Positions 39,799 through 50,507 of a stretch of DNA of 64,000 nt are shown here, in pieces. Both the position numbers and the translations under genes were made by a program. The DNA is taken from positions 1-64,000 of the forward strand of contig JACPEG010000027.1 of assembly GCA_016183615.1 (NCBI GenBank), read 5' to 3'. The notes under the pieces were generated by a model that saw only the letters and a program-made list of their open reading frames with translations, had not been told where the DNA came from and ran no database searches. How positions within the stretch are numbered: the stretch's first letter is position 1; every line of letters begins with the position of its first letter. This DNA is from Betaproteobacteria bacterium (lineage in GTDB: Bacteria; Pseudomonadota; Gammaproteobacteria; Burkholderiales; UBA6910).

Positions 39799-40818
39799 GG
39801 GTAAACGGATCCGCTCCCGGGCAAGCCGCACTTCCTCGCCGAGCTGAACCACGGCGAGCGCGTAGTAGTTGCTGCGGTTGTAGCGGGTGAGCACGTAGAA
39901 ATTGTCGTAAGCGAGCCAGTGTTCCGGCCCCGCCGCGGTGCTCACCGTGACCAGCGCCGCGCGGCGGTCCGCCGCCACCGCTTCCAGCGGCGTGATCCCC
40001 GCCCGCTCAAGTTCCTCCACGGTGAGTTGCGGCTTGACCTCTCCGTTCGCCGGGGCCTGGAAGCCGTCCCGCCCGGCCCGCGCCGAGCCCGCCACCGGCC
40101 CCTCCGGCTCCCATCCGAAAGCCTTCAGATAGTTGGCCACACTGCCGATGGCGTCGTCGCCGTTTCCCATCAGGTCTGTGTGCCCGTCGCCGTCGAAGTC
40201 CACCGCATAGCGCCGGTAGCTGGAGGGCATGAACTGGGGAATGCCGATGGCGCCGGCATAGGAGCCCTTGGCGCGCGTCGCGTCGAGCGGCAGCTCCCGC
40301 GCCAGCAGCAGGTACTCCTCCAGCTCGCGGCGGAAAAATTCCGCCCGCGGCGGATAATCGAACGCCAGCGTGGTGAGGGCGTCGATCACCCGGTAATTCC
40401 CGTTTCTCATCCCGTAAAACGTCTCCACGCCGATCAGGCCGACGACCACATGCTCGGGGACGCCATAGGTCCGGCGGGCGCGCGACAGGACTTCCGCATG
40501 GGCGTCCCAGAACCTGACGCCCTCCTGTATGCGCCGCGCATTCACGAAGTTGCGCCGGTACTGCTCCCAGGGCAAGGCGCTCGCGGGCGTGGATATGGCG
40601 CGAATCACTGCGGTGGAATGGCGGGCACCGGAGAAAACGTGTGCAAGCTCCCCGGCCTCGAAGCCGTGTTTCACCACCATCTCTCCGATGAATGCGCCGA
40701 CTTCGGGCCGCAAATCAGCTTCTTCCCCGGACGCGCGAACCGGCAAGACTGCCGCAAACCCCAGCAGGCCGGCTCCGAGCAGGCATCGCAGGAACAACCG
40801 CCGGTGGTTCAAGGCCAC
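39793..40818 (-). CDS. mltB: lytic murein transglycosylase B
   Basis: A 341-residue peptidoglycan hydrolase of the MltB/SltB family. The signal peptide covers about the first 30 residues (LFLRCLLGAGLLGFAAVLPVRASG). The catalytic Glu is in LIGVETFYGMRNG, followed by the substrate loop GAIGIPQFMPSSYRRYAVDFDGDG. No lipobox Cys is obvious (C12 is in RCLLGA), so it could be the soluble periplasmic form. It cleaves the glycan strand to 1,6-anhydro-muropeptides. Confidence 0.93.
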   Translation of the reverse strand: MALNHRRLFLRCLLGAGLLGFAAVLPVRASGEEADLRPEVGAFIGEMVVKHGFEAGELAHVFSGARHSTAVIRAISTPASALPWEQYRRNFVNARRIQEGVRFWDAHAEVLSRARRTYGVPEHVVVGLIGVETFYGMRNGNYRVIDALTTLAFDYPPRAEFFRRELEEYLLLARELPLDATRAKGSYAGAIGIPQFMPSSYRRYAVDFDGDGHTDLMGNGDDAIGSVANYLKAFGWEPEGPVAGSARAGRDGFQAPANGEVKPQLTVEELERAGITPLEAVAADRRAALVTVSTAAGPEHWLAYDNFYVLTRYNRSNYYALAVVQLGEEVRLARERIRLPR

Positions 40819-41049
40819 GGGTTCGAATTTCTGGAACGGGTCATCGTTTTCGCGATTCTAACCTGCCCCTGCGAGCCGTGGCTGCGCTCCGGCCGGAAAA
40901 CAGAACGAGCTTCCGCAGGGATTGGCCCGGCCAGACAGAATGATTAATCAGTTCATACTGTTATGAAAACCGCAATCGGCTCCCGAGCGAGCGAACACGA
41001 GGTTCTTTTGGGCGTGAAAAAGTACCGTGCCAAATCACCCGCCCGGTGC

Positions 41050-41084
41050 TATATTTTCCCAAGAAAATACAGATAATTATCATT
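41050..41084 (+). promoter_or_regulatory. promoter -10 and Fur-box-like site of the adhesin gene
   Basis: TATATT (41050-41055) is a plausible -10 box, and GATAATTATCATT (41072-41084) matches about 10 of 12 informative positions of GATAATnATTATC. The site lies downstream of the likely start point and 14 bases before the ATG, a position suited to iron-dependent repression. It is the only recognisable signal in the 280-base gap 40819-41098. Confidence 0.55.
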
Positions 41085-41098
41085 TCCCGGTGGAGACC

Positions 41099-44000
41099 AT
41101 GGGCGCGGCCCAGGGGTGCGAGAAAAGGCGTTGGCAGAGGAAGCTGCTCAGCGTTGCGATCGCGTCATGCTTTGTATCCGCTGGTGCATACGCGAATCCG
41201 ACGGGCCCTGCTGTAGTCGCCGGCCAGGCGAGTTTCGCGACCCAAGGTAACCTCCTCTCCATCACCAATTCCCCCAACAGCATCATCAACTGGCAAGGCT
41301 TCTCCATTGCCGGCAACGAAGTCACGCGCTTCATCCAGCAGTCTGCGTCCAGCGCCGTATTGAACCGCGTCGTCGGCATCGACCCGTCGACGATCCTCGG
41401 TACGCTGCAAAGCAATGGCAGGGTGGTTCTCGTCAACCCCAATGGCGTCTTTTTCGGCCAGGGGTCGGTGGTCGACGTGGCGGGGCTGGTGGTTTCCTCC
41501 CTGAACCTCTCCAATGCAGATTTCCTCGCCGGACGTTTCAGCTTCCCCGACACCCCGGGGGCGAAGGGAATCGAAAACCAGGGGACGATCACGACCCGGA
41601 CCGGGGGGCACGTCTACCTCGTTGCACCGGACATCAAGAACAGCGGCGTAATCACTGCGCCCGGCGGGGAGATCCTGCTCGCCGCAGGAAAGAGCGTTGA
41701 GCTTGTCGACGGCTTCACGCCGGACCTCAGGGTCCGGATCACCGCGCCCGACAACCAGGCCCTGAACCTGGGAAGCCTGGTCGCCCAGGGGGGCCGGGTC
41801 GGCATCTACGCGGGCCTCATCCGGCACAGCGGAACCGTCAGCGCCGATACCGCCGTGGTTGGGGAAAACGGCAAGATCATCCTCAAGGCGACCAGGGACG
41901 TGACGCTCGATGCGGCAAGCGTCGCGTCTGCCAACGGACCGCAGGGCGGCAGCGTCACCATCCAGTCGGAGACGGGCACCACGCTGGTCGCCGGAACGGT
42001 CGAAGCAAGAGGGTCCGAAGGCACGGGAGGGATCGTTCGGATTCTCGGCAATCTGGTCGGGCTGACCGACGGTGCCTCGGTCAACGCCTCCGGTGAATCC
42101 GGTGGCGGAACAGTGCTGATCGGCGGCGACTTCCAGGGGAAGAATCCCGAAGTTCAGAACGCCTGGCGCACGTATTTCGGGTCAGGCGCGTCCATAGTGG
42201 CCGATGCCATCGGAACCGGCGACGGCGGCAAGGTGATCGTGTGGTCGGACGATGCGACGCGCGCCTACGGCACGATCAGCGCGCGGGGCGGCGCCCAATC
42301 GGGCAACGGCGGGTTGGTCGAAGTTTCCGGCAAGCAGACGCTCGCATTTGACGCCCGCGTCGATGTCTCGGCGCCGCGCGGCGCCGCGGGAACGCTGCTG
42401 CTCGACCCGCAGGATATCGTCATCGACGACACGACGGGGATCAGCAACAGCCAGCTGAGTGCCGACACCCCGACGGCGGGCGATCCCAAGGGGTCCATAT
42501 ACTTCGCCGACGGCGGCACGATTACCTTCACCGTCACCGATGAAGCCCTCGAAGCCCAGACCGGCAACATCGTGCTCCAGGCGAACCGGGACATCACGGT
42601 GAACGCCGGGTTGAGCGACGGCGGCCTCGTCCTGACGAATCAAACCGGCGGCGAACGGGTGGTGCTCCAGGCGGGCCGGCACATCGAGATCAACTCCCCC
42701 TTGATTACCAACGGCGCCGCCATCTGGCTCGAGGCGGATTCTCCCCATTCCAACGGGTATCCCGCGACCACCGGCACCTCCGGCGCCAATGGGGCCGGCG
42801 CCGTGAGAATCGACGCAACGGTACGGTCTTTCGACACCGATCCCGCCACCGGCGGAAAGATCACGCTGATTGCCGGCAGCAACACGAGCGGCGGAACGAA
42901 CGGCGGTGGGTTTGAATTGGATGCCGACGTGAATGCGGGGGCGGGCGGCATCGATGTCGCCTTGTCCACACTGGGCACCGGCACCTTGGACTTTTTCATC
43001 GGTTCCCAGGGGCAGGCCCAGTTCACCAGCACCGATACCGGGCAGCTCAAGAGCACGGGGCAGCTGAAGATCGGAGAGGCCACGACAGCGGGTTCGGACG
43101 GTCTGGGCCCCATGGGCCTTAACGACCAGATCACGATCAAGGTCGACAGTCTGGCGATAGGCACCAGCGCGGGCGGCCCGGTGACCCTCGCCGATACCGC
43201 GGGGACGTCCCTGGTCCTGACGGCGGGAGACGGCGGGATCTCGGTGGAACGCCCGCTTTCCACCGATCAGCCGACCACTATCGACACCACCGGCGCGCTC
43301 ACCATCGAAGCGGCGTTGACAACGAATGACAACTCCCTGACGGTCTTTGCTGCGAGCATCAGTGGAACGGACTTCATCAACACCGGCGCGGGATCCTTCA
43401 CCTGTACGGGCACCGGATGTCCGGGCGGCACCCCAATAATCTGGGACGGCGAGGCCGGAGATTTGAACTGGTTCACGGACGCGAACTGGAGCGGTGACGT
43501 CGAACCGACCAGCGCGGATGCCGTCGAGATTCATAGCAGCACTGGCACGATCCTGATTTCCGGCGGCGACGCATCCGCCAAGAGCCTGATCGCAGAGGTG
43601 CCGTTCCAGATCTCCGGCACCGGGTCGCTGACGCTGGCCGACGCGTCGCAGTTCACCCAGAGCTTTGATCTTTCCGGCAGCCTGCTGGGCGCGGGCGCGG
43701 TCGCGGTGAGCGGCAGCCTCGGCAACCTCACCTGGAACGACGGCGGCGCAATGGGCCCCGGGGGGACTTTCACCCTTGGCGGGAGCAGTACCGGTACGCT
43801 AACCGGCACGCTGACCCTTGACCGATTGTTCCAGAACAGCGGCACGCTCACTCTTTCCGGTGTGACGATCAATGGCGCCGTTACCGGTTCCATCACCAAC
43901 GCCGCGACCCTCGTTGCCGCGACCGGTACGACAAACGAGATCAATGTAGCACTTAGCAATCCCACGAATTCGGTGATTCAGCTGCTGGGCTCCCTCACGG

Positions 44001-47000
44001 TAAGCAATTTCCCGGTCAATGCCGGCCAGATCACCATCGGGACCGGAGCCACTTTCAGCAGCAGCGGCGCCTCTCTCGAAAACACCAGCGCCGGCACCAT
44101 TGCGGTTGACGCCGGCGGCACCCTCAATCTCGGCAGCGGCACCTTCGATAACAGCGGCGTTGCGACCATTGACGGGGCGGCAAGCGTGGGCACGCTAACG
44201 CTCTCGGCCGGAACGGTGGGCGGCACCGGCGACCTCACTGTTTCAACCGACTTCAGTGAGGCGGGCGGGACCCTCGGCACGACATTGGCGAATTTGACTT
44301 TGAACAAGACCGGCAACCTAACCGTCGGCGCATCCGGTTTTACCGCGACCAACAGCGTCACCCTCATAGCGACCGGCGGCATCACGTTGGATGGCGCCGT
44401 CACCGCCAGCAGCGGCACTGGCGACGCGATCACTCTTTCGGGGACGAGCTTCACCAACAATGTCGGCGCACTTGCCCTGAGTCCCGGCTCCGGGCGGTGG
44501 CTCGTATACTCGGGAAACCCGGCGATTACCAATACCGTAAAAAATGGTTTGGTGGCTGATTTCAAGCGCTATAACTGCACATACGCGTCCGGCTGTCTTA
44601 CTCCAGGGACCTCTGTTCCCGGAACCGGTAACGGCTTCCTGTACAGCATTGCACCAACACTGGCAGTAACGGCTGATGCCAAGACCAAGACCTACGGAGA
44701 TGCTGATCCGAGTTTCACTTTCGGAACTTCCGGTTTCATAGACGGTGATACTGTTGCGTCCGCGCTGGCCGGCGGGCTCACCCGCGACGCGGGCGAAACC
44801 GTTGCCGGCGGTCCTTATGCTATCAACCAGGGCACCTTGGCCTCGCCGCTTGGCTATACCCTAAGCTACACCGGCAACGCCTTCACCATTGACCCGCGGG
44901 CGATCACGCTGGCGGCCGATGCGGCGAGCAAGACCTACGGCGATGCCGACCCGGCGCTCTCGGTGTCGATCAGCGCGGGCAGCCTGGGCAGCGTGACGGT
45001 CACCGACACGCTGGCCGAGGTGACGGGCACGGTGACCCGCGAGGCGGGCGAGACGGTGGCCGGGAGCCCCTACGACCTTCAGCTCGGGGCCGGGGCGAAG
45101 GCCGCCAACTACGCCATCACCTTCACCGCCGACAACAACGCCTTCACCATCACACCGGCCACGCTGACCTACGTTGCAAATGCCGCCAGTCGGGAGCGCG
45201 GCGATCCGAATCCCGCTTTCAGTGGAAACGTAATGGGGTTTGTAAACAATCCCAACCTTGGAATTGCCGACACGCAGGCAAACGCGACGAGCGGAATACT
45301 TGCCTTCACCAGCCCGGCCACGCAATCCTCGCTTGAAGGGCAATACGCGATCAATGGTTCAGGGCTGACGGCCAACAATGGCAACTATGTCTTCAGTCAG
45401 GCCCCGGGCAACGCCACGGCGCTCACGGTGACGGCCCCGGTGCACTTCACGTGGACATCGAGTACCGGCGGTTCATGGGACGCCGGCTCCAACTGGAACA
45501 AGGGCTTCGCACCGGTGACGGGAGCGATCGTGCAGATCCCGGACCTGACGGGCTCGGTAACGATCACCTACTCCGCCGGAACCTCCTCCGTCAACTCGGT
45601 CACGAGCTTTGAGGGGCTGATGCTCTCGGGCGGCACCTTGAACCTGGGCACGAGTGCCGCCGACGTGTCCACCTTCCATCCCGGCGCGCCGCTCACGCTT
45701 GCCGGCGGCAGCCTGGGCGGAGCCGGCACGATTAACGTCAGCGTGCTCAACTGGACTGCCGGAACCATGAGCGGCGCCGGAACGACCAACGTGAGCAGCA
45801 CGTTCGACCTGAGTGGCGCGGCGTCAAAGGTGCTCGACGCGCGCACGCTCAACATCGACGCTTCCGGCAGTGCCGCACTGGACGGCAGCGGCGGTTTGAC
45901 CTTCGCCAACGGCGCCGTGCTCACCAACGCCGGCACCCTCACGGCCACGGCTCCCGTCAGCGGCAGCGGAACCTTCAACAATGGCGGCAGCGCCACTTTT
46001 GGCGAAAGCTATGGCATATCGACCACGAACGTGTCCGGGGGGACCGTCACCTTCAACGGCGCGGCGAGCACCGGCACCCTGGCGCTCTCGGGGGGCACGG
46101 TGAACGGCACCGGGAGTCTGGCCGTCACCGCCGACTTCGATCAGACCGGCGGCTCTCTCGGCGCCACCTTTGGCGACCTGGCGCTCACCAGGAGCGGGAA
46201 CTTCACGGTCGGCAGCGTAACGGCGACCAACTCCGTATCGCTCACCGCCACCGGCGGGGCGCTCGTGGATGGAAATGGAGCCGGGGTCAACGTCACGGCC
46301 CCGAACGCAACCTTGACCGCGGCCAACGGCATCAATCTCGATACCCAGGTCGGCAATCTCACGGCCACCACCAGCGCCTCGGGTGATGTCGTGCTGCGTG
46401 AGACCGACGGGGCGACTGTGCTTGGCCTGACGGCCGCGGGGGGCAATGCCACGGTGACGAGCGCCGCCGGCAACCTCAATGTTGTCGGGACGATCAGCGT
46501 ATCCGGCGGCCTCCTGGAGCTTGATGCCGTGACCGGCAACCTGACGGTTTCCGCGGCCACCTCCGGGCCCTTCACCGTCAGCGCCCGCGATATCAGCCTT
46601 CACGGAACCACTATCAGGGTGCTGGGCAGCAACACGTCTTCCGGGACAACGTTGGTCACCGCCTCCCGCAACATGACGCTTTCGACCGATGTGGACATGC
46701 TGGTTGAGGGCGGCACGGCGACCGGCGGTGCAGTGGAAATATCAGGCGGACCGGGAACGTTCGCGGGGACGATCGGCGGGGATCTCACGATAAAGGGCGG
46801 CAGCGGGGACGGCGCTTCGGCGCTGGTGCACTACAATCCCGACATCGGTACCCTGTCTGCGCCGCTCGATATCGGGGGCAGCCTGATAATCTCCGGCGCC
46901 CCGGGGTCCGCGCCCGTGCTTGATTCGTCCGGCGCCGTTCTTTACGGAGCCAACGCGTTCGCAGCGCTCAAATCGGATTCCAGCGCAACGCTTTTCATCC

Positions 47001-47419
47001 GCTTTACCGATCCGGGCAGCAGCGGCTACGTCGTCAACGGAACCGGCGGCGCCATTGCCGACGGTCTCACGGGCATTTTTGCGGGGAATCTGTTCGCGGC
47101 GCCCGCGCCGGCCGTCCTCGAAACCAGCACTAACGTGGGAAATCTGGTGGTCGGCTTTGGAACGGGGCAATTGGTCAGGTCGTCGCCCGCCCTGATCCCT
47201 CCCGCGGTGGACGACACCGTAAATTTCATTACTCACGAAATCAACATTTCCCCGGCAGCCGATACCGGGCTCGTGCTCACGCCCGTCACCACGTCTTTGG
47301 TCCAGCCGTCCGTGATCGACGTTTACAGGGACTATGAAAGCGGAAGCACTTTGCTGCTAAGCGCGGCGGATGCCGAAGCCAGGCGCGAAAAGCTTCTCAA
47401 ACTGGAAAGCTGCAGGTAG
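41099..47419 (+). CDS. large two-partner-secretion adhesin (FHA-type TpsA)
   Basis: A 2106-residue exoprotein. A basic region and signal peptide (KRRWQRKLLSVAIASCFVSAGAYA) are followed by the TPS secretion domain with NWQGFSI and NPNGVFFGQ (about residues 60-125). Long Gly/Ser/Thr-rich beta-helix repeats come next, then three MBG-type modules (TYGDADPSF, TYGDADPAL, RGDPNPAF; roughly residues 1187-1440) and more beta-helix. The ATG at 41099 with GGTGGAG upstream is preferred to the GTG at 41027. A cognate TpsB transporter may be the gene at 56650-58404. The role would be surface adhesion; the Fur-like site suggests expression when iron is scarce. Confidence 0.88.
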   Translation: MGAAQGCEKRRWQRKLLSVAIASCFVSAGAYANPTGPAVVAGQASFATQGNLLSITNSPNSIINWQGFSIAGNEVTRFIQQSASSAVLNRVVGIDPSTILGTLQSNGRVVLVNPNGVFFGQGSVVDVAGLVVSSLNLSNADFLAGRFSFPDTPGAKGIENQGTITTRTGGHVYLVAPDIKNSGVITAPGGEILLAAGKSVELVDGFTPDLRVRITAPDNQALNLGSLVAQGGRVGIYAGLIRHSGTVSADTAVVGENGKIILKATRDVTLDAASVASANGPQGGSVTIQSETGTTLVAGTVEARGSEGTGGIVRILGNLVGLTDGASVNASGESGGGTVLIGGDFQGKNPEVQNAWRTYFGSGASIVADAIGTGDGGKVIVWSDDATRAYGTISARGGAQSGNGGLVEVSGKQTLAFDARVDVSAPRGAAGTLLLDPQDIVIDDTTGISNSQLSADTPTAGDPKGSIYFADGGTITFTVTDEALEAQTGNIVLQANRDITVNAGLSDGGLVLTNQTGGERVVLQAGRHIEINSPLITNGAAIWLEADSPHSNGYPATTGTSGANGAGAVRIDATVRSFDTDPATGGKITLIAGSNTSGGTNGGGFELDADVNAGAGGIDVALSTLGTGTLDFFIGSQGQAQFTSTDTGQLKSTGQLKIGEATTAGSDGLGPMGLNDQITIKVDSLAIGTSAGGPVTLADTAGTSLVLTAGDGGISVERPLSTDQPTTIDTTGALTIEAALTTNDNSLTVFAASISGTDFINTGAGSFTCTGTGCPGGTPIIWDGEAGDLNWFTDANWSGDVEPTSADAVEIHSSTGTILISGGDASAKSLIAEVPFQISGTGSLTLADASQFTQSFDLSGSLLGAGAVAVSGSLGNLTWNDGGAMGPGGTFTLGGSSTGTLTGTLTLDRLFQNSGTLTLSGVTINGAVTGSITNAATLVAATGTTNEINVALSNPTNSVIQLLGSLTVSNFPVNAGQITIGTGATFSSSGASLENTSAGTIAVDAGGTLNLGSGTFDNSGVATIDGAASVGTLTLSAGTVGGTGDLTVSTDFSEAGGTLGTTLANLTLNKTGNLTVGASGFTATNSVTLIATGGITLDGAVTASSGTGDAITLSGTSFTNNVGALALSPGSGRWLVYSGNPAITNTVKNGLVADFKRYNCTYASGCLTPGTSVPGTGNGFLYSIAPTLAVTADAKTKTYGDADPSFTFGTSGFIDGDTVASALAGGLTRDAGETVAGGPYAINQGTLASPLGYTLSYTGNAFTIDPRAITLAADAASKTYGDADPALSVSISAGSLGSVTVTDTLAEVTGTVTREAGETVAGSPYDLQLGAGAKAANYAITFTADNNAFTITPATLTYVANAASRERGDPNPAFSGNVMGFVNNPNLGIADTQANATSGILAFTSPATQSSLEGQYAINGSGLTANNGNYVFSQAPGNATALTVTAPVHFTWTSSTGGSWDAGSNWNKGFAPVTGAIVQIPDLTGSVTITYSAGTSSVNSVTSFEGLMLSGGTLNLGTSAADVSTFHPGAPLTLAGGSLGGAGTINVSVLNWTAGTMSGAGTTNVSSTFDLSGAASKVLDARTLNIDASGSAALDGSGGLTFANGAVLTNAGTLTATAPVSGSGTFNNGGSATFGESYGISTTNVSGGTVTFNGAASTGTLALSGGTVNGTGSLAVTADFDQTGGSLGATFGDLALTRSGNFTVGSVTATNSVSLTATGGALVDGNGAGVNVTAPNATLTAANGINLDTQVGNLTATTSASGDVVLRETDGATVLGLTAAGGNATVTSAAGNLNVVGTISVSGGLLELDAVTGNLTVSAATSGPFTVSARDISLHGTTIRVLGSNTSSGTTLVTASRNMTLSTDVDMLVEGGTATGGAVEISGGPGTFAGTIGGDLTIKGGSGDGASALVHYNPDIGTLSAPLDIGGSLIISGAPGSAPVLDSSGAVLYGANAFAALKSDSSATLFIRFTDPGSSGYVVNGTGGAIADGLTGIFAGNLFAAPAPAVLETSTNVGNLVVGFGTGQLVRSSPALIPPAVDDTVNFITHEINISPAADTGLVLTPVTTSLVQPSVIDVYRDYESGSTLLLSAADAEARREKLLKLESCR

Positions 47420-47498
47420 ATTGGTCCATCCGGGTCAATCCGCGCAGCGGGCACACCGAATCGCGGGTAAACGCCGCTGCGGCGTGGAGCGGTCTTTC

Positions 47499-47529
47499 AA
47501 AAAACGCCCCGATTCCAAGGCGCTTTTTT
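47499..47529. terminator. bidirectional terminator between the adhesin and tRNA-Ser
   Basis: AAAAAACGCC (47499-47508) pairs with GGCG-c-TTTTTT (47519-47529) with one bulge, giving a T run on either strand. It lies 80 bases after the adhesin stop and 11 bases after the 3' end of the tRNA on the other strand. A second short hairpin (ACGCCGC-T-GCGGCGT) is at 47471-47485. Confidence 0.75.
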
Positions 47530-47537
47530 CATCCGTG

Positions 47538-47632
<95 letters not shown>

Positions 47633-47738
47633 GGGTCGGCGCCATTTTAACATAGCCCACCGGGTGCTTTCCGCCGCCTCGCCAGACCGTTCCCGACATG
47701 GGAAAATGGGCCAGCCCGTTCCCCCCTTCGTCCCAAAA

Positions 47739-48947
47739 ATGCGCCATGTCGTCACCGGAATATGTGTGCTGTCGCTTGCGGGGTGCAGCGCAGGCGACAC
47801 GCCGGCACCACCTCCCCGGGATACCCGGGACCTGGTAATCATGACCGTCACCAGCCCGGTCACCTTCTACCAGGATTCCCAGGGACGCTACGCCGGGCTT
47901 GAACATGATCTCGCCCAGCTTTTCGCCCGGGAGCTGAAGCTCCGGCCGAGCTTCGTGCTGGCCCGGGAGGCAGCCCAGATTCTTCCGGCCCTCGCCAAAG
48001 GCAAAGGCCATTTCGCGGCGGCCGGCCTGCGCTGGCGGATCGCCCAGGGGCTCGATGCGGACGATCTGCTGGCCAAGGTGGCAGACGCCGCTATCGAATT
48101 CACGGTGGTGAATTCCAACCAGTTCGAGGTGGCGCGTAATTTTCATCCCAACCTGGGAGCGGCATTCTCCGTCGGGCCGCCGGTGCAAATCGCCTGGGCT
48201 TTCCCCCAGCACGCCCCGCCGCTGCTCCTGGATCAGGCGCGGGAATTCTTCGAGCGCATCCGGGGCAACGGCCTGCTGCAACGGCTGATCGACCGCTATT
48301 ACGGGCACGTGAAGCGGCTTTCCACGAACGATATCGAGCGCTTCCTGGAAAAGACGCAATCGGTGCTGCCGAAATATCGCGCCCTGTTCCAGCGGGCCGA
48401 GGAGCTGACGGCAATCGACTGGCGACTGCTGGCGGCGCTGGGCTACCAGGAGTCCCAGTGGAATCCGCTCGCCCCCTCGCCTACCAATGTTCGCGGCCTG
48501 ATGATGCTCTCCGAGGATACCGCCGACCGGCTGCGGGTCAGCGACCGGCTGGATGCCCGCCAAAGCATTCTGGCAGGCTCCCGCTACCTGCAGGAGCTGA
48601 GGGATCAGCTTCCCGCGACCGTCCAGGAGCCGGATCGCACCTGGCTGGCGCTAGCCGCCTACAACCTGGGATTCGGTCACCTGCGGGGCGGACGGGCTCT
48701 CGCCAGGGTACGGAAGCTGAACCCGGACACCTGGCCCGACATGAAAAAGATGCTGCCGCTGCTGTCCCGGCCGGAGTACGCTGCACGGCTGAAAAGCGGC
48801 GCGGCCCGCGGCGGCGAGGCGGTCATCATGACCGAGAACATCCGCACCTATTACGACATCCTCGCCCGGCTGGAGCCGGCGTACAAGCCGGTGTTCCCCC
48901 GGCTCGGCGCGAGCGTTGGCAACGTGTCTACGCTGAAAGCCGATTGA
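47739..48947 (+). CDS. mltF: membrane-bound lytic transglycosylase MltF with internal deletion
   Basis: A 402-residue lipoprotein (lipobox LSLAGC) with an N-terminal substrate-binding-protein-like domain and a C-terminal SLT domain. Catalytic Glu is in LGYQESQWNPLA, with later LMMLSEDTADRL and AAYNLGFGHL motifs. Compared with the family (about 450-500 residues), a stretch of about 60-70 residues is missing in frame: FAAAGLRWRIA runs straight into DADDLLAKVADAAIEFTVVNS near base 48040. The SLT domain looks whole, so enzyme activity may persist without proper regulation. ATG 47739 is chosen for the short n-region before the lipobox; an ATG at 47706 is possible. Confidence 0.85.
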   Translation: MRHVVTGICVLSLAGCSAGDTPAPPPRDTRDLVIMTVTSPVTFYQDSQGRYAGLEHDLAQLFARELKLRPSFVLAREAAQILPALAKGKGHFAAAGLRWRIAQGLDADDLLAKVADAAIEFTVVNSNQFEVARNFHPNLGAAFSVGPPVQIAWAFPQHAPPLLLDQAREFFERIRGNGLLQRLIDRYYGHVKRLSTNDIERFLEKTQSVLPKYRALFQRAEELTAIDWRLLAALGYQESQWNPLAPSPTNVRGLMMLSEDTADRLRVSDRLDARQSILAGSRYLQELRDQLPATVQEPDRTWLALAAYNLGFGHLRGGRALARVRKLNPDTWPDMKKMLPLLSRPEYAARLKSGAARGGEAVIMTENIRTYYDILARLEPAYKPVFPRLGASVGNVSTLKAD

Positions 48948-48949
48948 CC

Positions 48950-49065
48950 CTCGTAGGGTGCAACCGCGAAGCGGGTTGCACCAAGGTAACCCAACCGGCG
49001 GTACCCACGGTGCGGTTCCGGCTCCAACCGATACGGCGGAACCAGCTTCGCCGTTCCGCCCTACG
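48950..49065. repeat. GTAGGGTGCAACC-type intergenic repeat
   Basis: GGTGCAACCGC-GAA-GCGGGTTGCACC (48957-48982) is a near-perfect hairpin, and a second one involves GGTGCGGTTCCG and CGGAACCAGCTTCGCCGTTCCGCC further right, ending in CCTACGGG that mirrors CGTAGGG at the left end. Repeats of this GTAGGGTGC...GCACC form are widespread between proteobacterial genes. The rest of the 255-base gap 48948-49202 shows nothing else. Confidence 0.65.
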
Positions 49066-49202
49066 GGCCGGGCATCGCACAAGCCATCGGCGTGCCCCGT
49101 CGGGCTTCGGACCGATCGCGGCCAGAGCACCGAGCACGCAGGCGCAATCAACGCAGCACATTGCCGCATACGCCTTGATCGGTGTTGCGGGCGTAGTCGC
49201 CG

Positions 49203-50507
<1,305 letters not shown>

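Noticed and set aside
42000-47400. Periodic repeats inside the adhesin considered as a CRISPR-like array
   Set aside because: The periodicity is protein-level beta-helix and MBG repeats in one open frame with no constant direct repeats or cas genes.
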